A DNA stretch of 64,000 nucleotides from Endothia cerciana. Its lineage: Eukaryota; Ascomycota; Sordariomycetes; Diaporthales; Cryphonectriaceae. Where the stretch lies: the NCBI GenBank assembly GCA_026119935.1, contig JALRMH010000002.1, forward strand, positions 1,116,001 to 1,180,000, read 5' to 3'. Below, piece after piece: positions 35,165-46,090 of the stretch; within the stretch, counting starts at the first letter, position 1, and each line of letters starts with the position of its first letter. The translations under genes were made by a program, and so were the position numbers. The notes beneath the pieces were generated by a model. That model ran no database searches, was not told where the DNA came from, and worked only from the letters and a program-made list of their open reading frames with translations.

Positions 35165-36663
35165 CTAATTGGCACGATCGGCCTCCAGGCCACCGTCCGT
35201 ATCAGTCGCAGGCTCCTGCATGGTGGGATCCTGGGTGAAAGACTTCTTATTCAGACCCTTCAGCTGGGTATCCCAGACCTCGCGACTCATCTGGATCCAC
35301 TGCTCACCGAAGTCTTCGAGAACGACATCGACGTCCAAGGCGTTCTTGCGAGCCTCCTCCAAATACTCCTCATGAGTACCGAACGTGGCGGCCTTCCACT
35401 CTCTGGTCCACTGCGCCACAGCAGCGCGAGCTGGCTCGCTCTGACTCTGGACGTTGTTGGCGATCATGTAAAAGCTCGACTTGTAGTGGTGGGGGCCGTC
35501 AGGCTTGAAGAGGCGAATCTCGGCGAACTTGCTGAAGGTGTAGAACAGGCACAGGCTGCTCCACGCCTCGGCCTTGTGCATGAGAATGATCATCCTGCCA
35601 CCAGCCTTGACGCGCGCAAGAGCGAGAGCCAGTTGGGAGGCCCTCAGACGGTGGGCCTCGCCCAGCTCTCGATGAGACCCAGCACGGACGTGGTGAGGGC
35701 GCAGAACACCGCCCTCACAGGTGACCAGGTCAAATGTCTGGAAGGGTCGGATCTGTTTTGGGAGGAAGCTTTTTGCGTCGGGATGATCAGATGGAATCTC
35801 ATCAGCCAGCATGCCAAGGTCGCCAGCCATCAAAGTGATATCGGCAAGAATGACCGTCAGGCGACGGTCTTTGATGAGGACAGGGATGCCACTGACGGTG
35901 TTAGGGAGCGTAACCCCCCAAGCTTGAGCACCGCGGTTGACCCTGAGGGTCTTCTGAATGAACCCGCCAGGAGCGAAGCCGAATCCCAAGACGGTAGGTC
36001 GATTTCCCGACAGGGTGAAGACTCCTGTGGCTCGCTCCATCTTGTCAGCAACCGTCTCCATCATCCTTAGAAAGTTCTGGCTTGTTTCCCTGTCTGCATG
36101 GTCGGTATGAAATCGCTGTTTCTTGAAGTATTCATCACCCTCGGGATTGTTCCAGCCCTGAGTTGACATCATTGATTAGCACCCTCCTGTGCTGACCAGT
36201 ATCATCGTGGGCTTTTGAGCAGATGAAAAGGGCGGGCATGGTCGAGAAGTTTGGGAGGGGGGAGGGTCGTTCCACGTACCTTCAGTCGCAGATCTTCGAG
36301 CTGATGGAAGACTGGGACATTGTCATGAACATACTGAGCGACGACCTGATGCTCGCGTGAGAACAGTCCGTCCTCGGCGCTACCATCAGTGGTCTCGCGG
36401 CCGTCCTTAGACTTGATGCCTGTCTTCTGGTCAGGAAGGCTGCGCAGCTCGCTCTGCTCGGACTGAGTGGCGTTTCCCTCAATGTCGATGGTGATTTTTA
36501 GAACCTTCAAGGTTGGCAATGTGAATGAAGTATCGGTACGCTGGTCGGCCTCCAGGGTCCCATCGCTAGGTGACGCGTTGACCACCGGGGGAGGTAGGAC
36601 TTCCTCCCTCACGTGGTGCTGCGCTTCGTGGCGCGTCTCGGAGCTGATGTTGGAATCGTCCAT
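35165..36663 (-). CDS. FtsJ-like (RrmJ) methyltransferase domain protein, fungal
   Basis: Exons 36663-36280 and 36157-35165 on the minus strand give 458 residues, joined in phase as LEDLRLK-GWNNPEGDEYF by GTACGT and CAG splice sites. The second exon has the Rossmann-type methyltransferase layout. The glycine-rich motif I is GFGFAPGGF (compare APGGW in RrmJ), a strand plus acidic residue gives VILADITLM, and QTFDLVTCEGG stands where RrmJ has its catalytic-site strand. Then comes KAGGRMIILMHKAEAW and a strand with LFKPDGPHHYKSSFYMIANN. S-adenosylmethionine binding is likely; the substrate (RNA in RrmJ) is unknown. The first exon is acidic and probably disordered. The start at 36663 is the first in-frame ATG. 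Confidence 0.8.
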
Positions 36664-38793
36664 TGTCGTAATATCTGGGATAGCCTGATCGAATAGCTGT
36701 TACTTACGTCTAAGTTGTGCTTCAAGGAAAGAGCCGCGTGACTGACGTTGCGGCACACGAAAATGGTCGATGAGGCGGATACCGATGCGTCGAGTAGTCC
36801 CTGTGGCAGACCAGAACGGAGAAGGCGAAGTACCGGAGACAGAGAAAAGTGGGCGCTGAAGTTTTGACTCAACAGTCAAAGAATAGCAGGAGAGTTTTGC
36901 TGCCGACAGGACGTGGGAGTATGGGTTGTTATCGTCGTTGTTTTATCCCAGAAGAAGACAGCACCGGCACCTTCCCCAAACTCCTGGTTCTCTGACCTAC
37001 CCCAATGTTTTCAATGAAACGGTAGCTGAATTTGGATGGGATACATCGAAGAATCACTAGGCAAGTGTTTAAAGAAACCCAGACCCCTTACCCAAGCACG
37101 TTGATCGAGTCTTGGGCAGCTCAAAGGAGGCTTTCTACATATTTTCTTGCGAGATAGCAGACAGGCACCAATTTTGCTGCAGTAAAACTGGTCATAGAGG
37201 CACTTCGACACATCTTTGGGTACCAATCGCTGGCGAACTCAAGAAACAAAGTCATCATCCGTGTCATCCCATGCATGCCCATCCTGGATATCGGTATGAC
37301 CCCTGCTGGATCATACCCTAAGGGTTTTTTTTTAAAAAAAAACAAAAAAACCTCGCTGAGATAGTCTTTGTTGCCCTAAAAACTGAAAGCTCCAAGTTTC
37401 AAGCTTTACTTGGCTAAATCCAGCACATCTCAACGCTGCCTGACACCCCAGATATCTTCACAGAGCCTGCATATGGCAATTCATCATACCTATGGACTAA
37501 TCACTGAGCTTATGTTATTCAGTATTAACTGGTCTCTTAAGGTTAGGAACTCTAGACTGGCCACAATGCAACTAACAAATAGTGCCGAGAGTTATTAATA
37601 TGTGTGATTGCCTCGGATATGACTGAGCCCACTTGGTGACGAAGGGAAGGCTTGATCACCAGGAGCAGAAGTTAGACTAGCGCATTGGATATGTACATCA
37701 TAATTTCCTGCCAATGAATGGGACTGCATATCAATAATATTCACCGAATCACCTTGGCTGATATTGAGTCCTGACCAGACGTTCAGATGCTTGAGTGGGG
37801 GGGGGGGGTCCCAGAATATGAATCCACTAAAAAGTCATTTTGTTGAAGTTCATGCCTTTTTGTTTTCTGGCATAGCAATCTTCTAATTGCACTAATGCTG
37901 CCTCTCGAACTTTACGCTTTCCACTACCACCCTGATCAAAACCAAAAGGCAGACCATACCACTGAGAGATTGCGTCACCACAAGGTCTACGGATCTCTTG
38001 AAAGAGAGTCAACATGGAGTTAGACGACATGCCTAGAAAGGCTAGCCATCAGCTTCCCTTGGCGAGTTTACCCATCTTTCATCTTTTGTATCTTGGCAGA
38101 CGAGCCTTAGTTTTGGTGAACAACTGGGAATCTGCATATCATAGCCTCAAGCTTAGAAATTCTATCAAAACCAATCTACTTTCTTTTAGAGACGACTCTG
38201 GGCTTCGGGTTCTGTGCGAAGTTGCCGGTGGTGGGTGTGTATAGAAGACACCGCCTCTGTGCTCAATATACCTACATTTGTTTTATATTCAATACACGTT
38301 ATGTAGTCTAGCCACGCACATGTTCCTCATCTTCTCTATTATCATCAAGACCCACACTCTGCCATCAGAAGGCTAAGCAACCTGAATGAAGTCATCTGTT
38401 CCTTGTCGATTGCCCACAAATTGCCACCAGTTGAGATCGTCCTGGGCTTTCTAGCACTTTGAACTCAGCTGGCATATATTTTTGCGAGGTACTGCATCAC
38501 TAGAGCTAGCATTCGGCGTCAGACTTGGAGCACAGTCGCTCAAAATTGGCAGCCATCCAGCCTCAAAGCCCCAACTCAGCGCTATAAAAGGGAGGCATCT
38601 CAAAGTGAACACATAGTCAAAGAAACAATATGTGCCATGCTCCGAGATCCTATGCACTGAGCTGAGAGGAAGTAGCTTCTCGAGTAACAAGTTGTCGCCT
38701 AAGTAAAGCCTTCGTTGCTAGTTACCATCTGAGTTTCCTACCGCTGAACCTTAGTGGCAACCTACAACCGGTGATTGACCGTAAAATTTGAAC
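36664..38793. other. AT-richer intergenic region, no supported gene
   Basis: 2.1 kb, visibly richer in A and T than the housekeeping regions. It contains a T10/A9 palindrome-like run at about 37325-37350 and a G run near 37798-37808. Short frames at 37827-38030 (minus) and 38451-38690 (minus) are not recognisable. They may be remnants, as the next four genes are broken. Confidence 0.4.
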
Positions 38794-40188
38794 TCATACT
38801 TTCTGATATACTACCGGAGGTGTTTCGTGCATTGCAATGTGGTGCTGAGATTCTGAACCCAAATTTTGTCTGTAACCAGCCCATTCTGGGGTATGGTTGT
38901 GGCTTGGGAACCCAGATTTGCTGGCATTGCTGGATCGTCTGACGAAGGATAGACTTTGGACCGTTCTTGACCAGACGCGAGCCGCAGATGATTTGACGGA
39001 ACCTGGCATGTGACGGTCCAGGAAAGCTGGTAGAAGCATCAAGCAGGAACAAATAATTCCAACATTGACTTCGATCGCGCTGATGTCTAATCAGCATACC
39101 TGATAATCCGGATGTATGAAAAAGACATTTAGTTCTTACGCCCAGATAGCAATTATGGAAATATTCCAAGAAGAATCTTCGCTGCTTCGAAGGATTGGCG
39201 TCATCCCCAATCTAATCAAACTTGCAACACATGCACTAAGCAATTGGGTTAGATCGACTTGTACCAGAATGAGAGACCTTGACTTACAGGATTCCGAGGC
39301 CAAACACGGCCATGGCCCTGAGTCGACGAGCCAGGGTCATATTGAGCCCCCAGAGAGGCCAAATGGGAAGAAGAAGGATGAATATATCCGTTGCAGAGCT
39401 CGTAACTCCCGATAGATATGGAAGAATCAATTGGCTATCGCGTCGTCCTGGCAACGAGGAATCCCAATTTTTTGGCAATTGGCGAACAATCGAAGACGGT
39501 GGCGAAGAACAGGGCTGCGTTTAGGCAGCCGACGAATATGATACCGCCAATGATCCAGATCTTCACCTTGGGTTGCGGAGAAAAGAGCCGATAGAAGGAA
39601 AATAGAAATGAAAGTTTGATACAGCCTGTGAGCAACAAATATATAAGAACTCTGCAATTGTGAACCACTGCCGTAGATCATATGTTAGCTGCATCTGTTC
39701 ACCTAAAGTCATGGAATTTTCTTGCTGCCTTTTTCTCACCCTTAATGCATCCAAGAGCCAGATAACGGGTTCATCCCACATATGGCGGCCAATACCCAAA
39801 GTGAATGCTTGTTTGAGTCAGTAATGGATTCTGTGTGGGAAACGGGTCCTTTCTTGCACATGCATTTGATCATCAATGCAGAATTGATGATTGATAAGGC
39901 CCATGAAATCAGGCACAAGTCTGGATCATAGCACTTAGCAACGCATAATCTATGCTTTAGTGGGGGGTATTGGATGCATACTCAAGGAACAGACTCACAG
40001 TCGTCCAGCCATAAATTCGCCTGGTTAATGGCGACGCGAGTGTAAAGCCTCATTGCCACGAAAAGTGTGGCCAAACCAAGGCAAATTGTGTGAAGCGCTA
40101 TATTATTGGGTAATTGGCTTGGTGGGTTGATGAGATTGGGCTCAACGCCCTGCGGGAGGAGGTATCGACCCGCCCCATTGAGATGCCC
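38794..40188 (-). pseudogene. PTH11-like rhodopsin-domain membrane protein, broken
   Basis: The minus strand shows, in order, the parts of a fungal seven-helix PTH11-type protein: LPNNIALHTICLGLATLFVA then MRLYTRVAINQANLWLDDC (ends 39999 at a GTGAGT donor), FTLGIGRHMWDEPVIWLLDA (from about 39807), WFTIAEFLYICC, CIKLSFLFSFYRLFSP, ALFFATVFDCSPIAKK, WDSSLPGRRDSQ, SSATDIFILLLPIWPLWGLN and IICSCLMLLPAFLDRH. The frame breaks between LYICCS and CIKLSF (about 39620), and again after SPIAKK at an A run (about 39475). An in-frame TAA at 40191-40189 lies before the first exon with no ATG between. Such proteins are surface receptors in pathogenic and saprobic fungi; this copy is unlikely to make a full product. 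Confidence 0.75.
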
Positions 40189-40191
40189 TTA

Positions 40192-40911
40192 TGACGCCTG
40201 GAAGTCGAAATATGGGAGAGAATAATCGGCACGGCGATTCCAGATAATGGCGGAGATTCGTAACTTGTTGTCAACCACATCTGCTGAATGCGATATATGA
40301 ACGGATTACAGGATTGAACTCGAGGATGGACAGACCTGTAAGATATATTGACAGCTCCAGACCAACCTCCCCCACATGGGGCCGGCACCGCGCCCGGCAT
40401 GGGTCATCCTTCAACACCCATCTGTCGCGCCCTGAGTGCGATTGGCTTCATCGCACCTTCAAATATGGCCGCTCTTGGCTACGGCATTTCGTAGCATCCA
40501 GAAAAGAATCGCCCCCGCCCCCCTCCCCCCCCAGCAGGAGGCAGCGGATTGTAACGCTGGACAGGTTGCGGCTGAGAAACCTAGTCCGCACAGTGCAGTA
40601 TCGTCTGACCAACCCAGCTGCCTCGGGCCGGAAACAACATCCCAGCTCAAGCCCAACGACCTGTACGAATGGTACTTAGGGTGTCATTGCATGAACTAGC
40701 TTCGTGGGTCTGCACGAATCTCAGCCTCTAAATCTACCTGACACAAGTATAGTGCTGTTGTTTTGTTGGGTTTTGCTGAGCATCCTTACTCAAAGCATGA
40801 ACCAACTTATCCAAGCAGAGTGTGCAGTCCATCTTTCACTGAAGGATATTCCAAGAATCTTGACTTTATTTGATCTTGAAACCTTCCAAGGTTAGATCGT
40901 CAGCATCGACA
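40192..40911. other. Intergenic between broken genes
   Basis: 720 bases between the divergent PTH11-like and first P450 pseudogenes; it would hold both promoters. No further gene is visible. Confidence 0.5.
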
Positions 40912-42667
40912 ATGTCCTTGAATGAGCGAGACAGTTGGGCTTTGCACGCCTTTCGCCTGGCAGCAACCGTCTTGCTGGCATTTCTGTAGGTAAGAACAGC
41001 AATCACCCTGATTCCTCAGGCAACGAAACTCGCAAACCGAGCCACGATAGAGAGGTTGACTAACCCACGATACTGATATTCCTAGTATGCCTTTTGCCGA
41101 GCCATATACAACATCTACTTTCATCCCCTTTCCAACATTCCGGGGCCGCGCGCTTGGTCTGCCACGCGATTGCCATTCGTATGGGCGCTTCTCCGGGGCA
41201 CCATCGTGCACGATTTCCAAAAATTACACGAAAAGTACGGGCCTATTCTGCGCATCGCCCCAAATGACGTTACCTTTGCCCAAGAAGAAGCCTGGGCCGA
41301 TATCTTTCAACCTCAAGCTGATACTCCGCAATTCCTGAAGGATCCAACTTGGTGGAGTCGACAGCCAGGCCGGTCGCAGTCTCTTCTAAGTGCTATCGAT
41401 CCAGAGGAGCACGCGCGAATTCGCAAACTTCTAGCTCCCGCTTTCACTGCACGAGCGCTTGGGGCCCAAGAGCCCGTACTAAATCGATATGCCAATCTCC
41501 TAGTTGAGCGATTACGCGAACTTCTCCCCACCAATTTAAGTGATGAGAAGGCACGTGCTGATTTGACTCCGTGGTTCAACTTTGCTACATTTGATATCTT
41601 CGGGGATTTGGGATTCGGTGAATCCTTCGACTGTCTTGAGACCTCGCGATACCACCCTTGGATCACTCTTTTATTCAACAGCGTCAAAGCCGCATCATTC
41701 GTTGCTGCAGTACGTTATTACCCCCGCTTGGAATGGTTGCTCATGAAGTGCATACCTGCGTCCCTGAAAGAAATGCAGAGGAAACACTTCAACCAGATCG
41801 CGGACAAGGTGCACCGGCGCCTGAATTGGGAGCTCGAGAGACCAGATATCATGTCCCATGTGATAGGAGGAAGGAAGGGTGAACAGCTGGATATCGGAGT
41901 CATCAATACTACCTTTATGGTATTGACAACAGCTGGAAGCGAGACAACAGCTACTGTGTTGAGCGGAACTTTGAACTATCTCTGAACAACCCAGACAAAC
42001 TCGCAATTCTTACCCGTGGAATTCTTCTGCGATTTCACAGCGAGGACGACATCAATCTCGGTGCTTTACGAGAAATCGACTACCTGAATGCATGTATCAG
42101 CGAAGGTCTCAGGCTTTGCGTGCCAGTACCATGGATGCTCCCGAGGCTGGTACCTCCAGAAGGCGCCGCTGTTTGTGGACGATGGCTTCCGGGTGGTGTG
42201 AGTATTCCCGCGCATTTACACTCCGATCAGAACGCCATCTTCACAAAGTCTCTGGATGAGGTAGATGCTGACAGTCCGGATTCGATGCCTAGACTTCTGT
42301 TTCCATCCAAGCATATACACTCAACCGAAGACCAGATTACTTTCATGCTGCCTCATCTTTCTGCCCAGAGCGTTGGCTTCCAGATGCAAGCTCTAGCGCT
42401 GAATCGCCGTTTTACAAAGACCGTCGCCAAGCGATACAGCCTTTCAGCACCGGACCCCGGAATTGCATGGGCCAGCACCTTGCTTGGGCAGAGATGCGAC
42501 TCATATTGGCAAAGCTCATTTGGAATTTTAACATGGAATCCGTGCCGAGTGCAGTGTTACGATGGGAAGATCTGCGAACATTCTTGCTGGTTGAGAAAAA
42601 GCCAGTCATGGTCGACATGGCGTTGAGGAAGGAGACGATGCCGGGCGCCGGCCGGAGTGAAGAATGA
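40912..42667 (+). pseudogene. Cytochrome P450 monooxygenase, broken (copy 1)
   Basis: A nearly full-length microsomal P450. Exon 1 (40912-40989) gives a membrane anchor (WALHAFRLAATVLLAFL). Exon 2 from 41086 gives YNIYFHPLSNIPGPRAW, HEKYGPILRIAPNDV and the oxygen-binding helix TTAGSETTA. The K-helix motif EGLR follows, then a 95-base intron (42198-42292), PERWLPDA, the haem loop FSTGPRNCMG and a normal C-terminus to 42667. Two lesions are seen. A TAG codon (40987-40989) sits immediately before the GTAAGA donor of intron 1. A missing base at about 41979, in the stretch that should read NYLLNNPDKL, gives TGA at 41983-41985. Everything after it is in the next frame. The family resembles fungal pisatin-demethylase/benzoate-hydroxylase-type P450s; the substrate is unknown. 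Confidence 0.82.
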
Positions 42668-44253
42668 GAGTTGTGTAGCTTGGCTACCTACTAGGACAAC
42701 AGACCATCCAGGCTAGACATGCATGAAGTACCCTAGCTAGGAAGGATCAGTTAGTAGACCCAGGTGCCGCTGAAAATGTCGAACTCCAGGCTGCATGTGT
42801 AGATGTAGGCCGTCTTGGTTTGTCACTCAATTTCTGTCGAGGTACACTCCCTCCAAACCTACTCATATCTCATGTCCTGAGTGCTATTTTGTGCAGCCGA
42901 GGCCAATTCTGACTCTCATGATAAGGCTGCGAGAGCTGAGCTGCATATCTGACCCTGCCCATGGTACCATTCAGGGCGTCCGTTTGGTGATGTAGCTGGA
43001 ATTATTCAGACTAGTCATGCTATAACAAATCGGCCCCCATGGCCCCATAGAGGAAAACAATCCACATTACGCGGCCAAGAATATTCGCTTCGGATGTTAC
43101 TATAGTACATGAGTCTTTCGTTTGAGATGTTACGCGAGGGACAGGGTTGATGCAAGCACACTGGTGATCTACATAGTAGCAGGGCTTGAATGCACGTTGG
43201 AAGTACTGCGCCAATATTCTTGACCGAAATCACGCTGCAGGTCGGTGGCTTGCATGAGCAAGGCAAAACGATTCAGCAAAGGGTTACCAACACGAACAGT
43301 GGTGTACCATGTCCTACATTGGGCCCTCAGCAAGGTGTCCTTGATGTCCATCCAAATTGTCAGCCCGCTTTTTGCGAAAGCCAATCACACTCCGAGATAG
43401 CCACATCTGGAGGTACCTAAGCTGTAATGCTTACCAGTCTATTCCTCCTCCATGCCACCTAGGTAGCCAGCAATGATCCAAGTGTAGCCGCCCGGCTAAT
43501 CGGCCCCTTTATGAAGTAGCAGATAACTGGAGCGGCCCGAATGCTGCCAGCCAAATTTGAACATACAGCCGGTCTCTCAATGAGACCGAGTTAGCAGCTC
43601 GAACGTTCATTCGAAGTTCAACCTTCACCGCAGTCTCTAATACAATCACTAGCGACCCTGTGCCACATCGAGTAAAGACTGTACGTCTCCAATTCATATC
43701 TTTCATGAAAATATATCCTAAGGGTTTTCCGGGTGGTAGTTTCGTGCAACTAGTTCAACTATCTGAGTATCCGAACGAATCTGATAGCCAATTTGATTCT
43801 TCTATAGAATTGTCCACGAAACAGATGATTAGAGGCGTAGCGAGTCACAATATTCATTTAGTAAAGCTGTCGTCCGTGAGTCCTGGTCTACAGACCCTAT
43901 ATGATCTTGGGTCTGGCTAAAAGACTCTTGCTTGAGTAATCACAATAATTTAAGGCTGCTTTCTGCATTACATGACCTCTAACGGAGTAGTGCAGTTAGG
44001 GTCAGAAAGAAACATGTGCAGTAATCCGAATTCCTTTCATCTACCTAATGTAAACGGCTGGCTATTTATAGTGACCGCTACCTCACGGTCCATCAAAGTA
44101 AATTGAATGAATACCAGTGAAGGGATTCAGATTTAGGTGAAGTCTGTATCACGCGTTACTGACGTGATACTTGGTGCCGCTGCCATACTCTCTCCCTTCG
44201 GCGCCTTAATCTGAAGAATGAATATAAGTAACTCACCCGTGAGGTCATTCCTC
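42668..44253. other. Intergenic between P450 remnants
   Basis: 1.6 kb, AT-richer, no supported gene. Minus-strand frames at 43015-43384 overlap each other and contain an FLYGAMGADLL-type hydrophobic stretch, possibly decayed coding sequence. I cannot assign a family. Confidence 0.4.
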
Positions 44254-44910
44254 TCAGAGCGTCATTCTGGTCTTTCGAGTGTGCAGCTGGAGCGGTTTCA
44301 GTGAAAGGCTCATCTCGGCCATTGCTAGGCTAGAAGAGTGAGAAGATATCAGCGGTCAGTAATATTGCCCCCTCGACTTTGTTCTGCCCGCTAAGCAAGA
44401 TGGGATCACAGGGCGGGCCGAACTCACTTCGTCCCCAAGCAGTTACGTGAGCCTCGGCAGAAGGGAACATAGTTCTTATTCATGGCCGGGTCGATATCAC
44501 CGAGCCAGCGATCAGGTTTGAATTCATCGGGTTTGTGATACACAGCCGGATCAGAATGCATCAGATATGCAGACATGCCCATGGGAACCTTTCAGAATTT
44601 AGCAAAAGCTTTGTAAGGAGCATGTAACACACTTACACCAGGTGGAATCACAAATTGTTTGTACCGGATCGGCAGGGCAGGCGAGACTCGGGGTGGCCGG
44701 TGCATTACACCGTAGCTGAGTCTATCGAGGTTTGTTGTAAGCGTCAAAGATTTCTCAAAGTGTGGCATCAGGTAGTCCACGTACCGCAATGACTCTTTAA
44801 TGATGGCTTGTAAGTAGGAAAGTCGTTCGAGCTCCGCCCAGGTTGGCACCCGCTGAGGCCAGTCTTTCATAGTCTCTCTAAGCTCTGAATCCAATCTCGT
44901 CCGGATGCGG
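44254..44910 (-). pseudogene. Cytochrome P450 C-terminal half, truncated (copy 2)
   Basis: The minus strand has only the second half of a P450. It starts near SELRETMKDWPQRVPTWAEL, then LQAIIKESLR (ExxR), LSYGVMHRPPRVSP, YKQFVIPPGVPMGMSAYLMH, DEFKPDRWLGDIDP and the haem loop FCRGSRNCLGTNLAMAEM. Exons are 44910-44785, 44721-44637, 44588-44428 and 44329-44254, all in phase. No N-terminal half (anchor, oxygen-binding helix) is found upstream to 46 kb, though an unrelated in-frame stretch leads in to 44996. The last exon ends 18 residues after AEM, where an intact P450 would have about 50 more. It is truncated at both ends, yet splice sites and haem loop are intact. It is not close in sequence to copy 1. 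Confidence 0.72.
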
Positions 44911-46090
44911 GTCAGAATCACGTCTTCAACGCCATTTGGGTTATCAGGAACAAGCGGTCGGTTGATGAAGAGCAAGCCAAGGAGATCTGTCGGCAAGAGA
45001 GGTGAAAATACGTCTCAGAATACAGACGTATAGTGGATGAGACCAAGAGCGATTTGAGTCTGTCTAAAGATGTCCGCGCATACATCGAGGCGATTCAATT
45101 CAGCTTCAATGGTAACTTGGTCTGGAGCATCTACTGCCCGCGCTATCATGAGCTCTCGGTGTCCTCAGGGGCTATTGGCAATCCCACTACGAGATTTCTC
45201 CTTCAAGAACAGGATTCAAGCAGCTCAGACTAGCTGCACAGCTGAAATGGGAATACCAAAATTTTTGACTTGATACGCAGATGATCCAGATCGTCACTTA
45301 ATATCCTTGCTAAACGCCCGCTATCCTCTTCATGCTGCATGCGTGACGGATTCCCGGTTGAAGTTTTAGTGAGTTCGTGCGAAGTTCTACTGCGACTGGC
45401 TGCACGTTCTAAGACATGCGACCTGGGACAACAGGAACAAGGGCAAAGGGAGAGAGGAAGGAGTCTTGGGTTTTCCATCGAGGGTAAAATCACGTCAACA
45501 GCTGAGAAAGCCAGCGGGAATATTTTAAGATACTACATAGTATGAAGTTTGACAAATTGCCCCCCATTTCCCTTTCTCTACGAGTCCATAAACCCCCGGA
45601 TATGGCGGCCCGCCTCTGGGGAGGGGCTGCAGCTTATCAATACCTAACCTTGAAAACTGGGACCCGGGTCAGCATTCAGACTGCTAGTGGGGCACAGAAA
45701 GCTACTGCAATGAAACAATGATAGCGCCAACAGAGTGACCGGTCGGACATGTGCATGCCACTCTCGGGCTTGTTTATCAATCATTAACCAACGCTGGTTG
45801 ACTCTCCAGAAGATGAGTCTCAAGGTTGTCTGGTTGCCTGGCCTAGGATGGGAATAAGAAAAAGGTGGGAAGGCCTTGCTCATTGAAACCACCGAATATA
45901 TGCCGAACACTTTGCCCAACCTATGTCTGCGACAGAATCCTCATCTTGGTGCGGTCTGCTCATCTCAGTGACTTCACTTGGATGTGTGCCTAAAACGCCA
46001 CACTAGCTTTCTGAGTTTCAGCTATTCTTACTCCTCGGGACGCGCAAAGCTCTGCATAGCTGCCAGATCTTGTTCGCTTCAACTGACACC
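44911..46090. other. Intergenic, lost P450 N-terminus
   Basis: 1.2 kb where the N-terminal half of P450 copy 2 would be expected. I see no P450 motif here. A continuous minus frame (to 44996) contains LLFINRPLVPDNPNGVED, which is not P450-like and may come from a different decayed gene. Confidence 0.45.
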
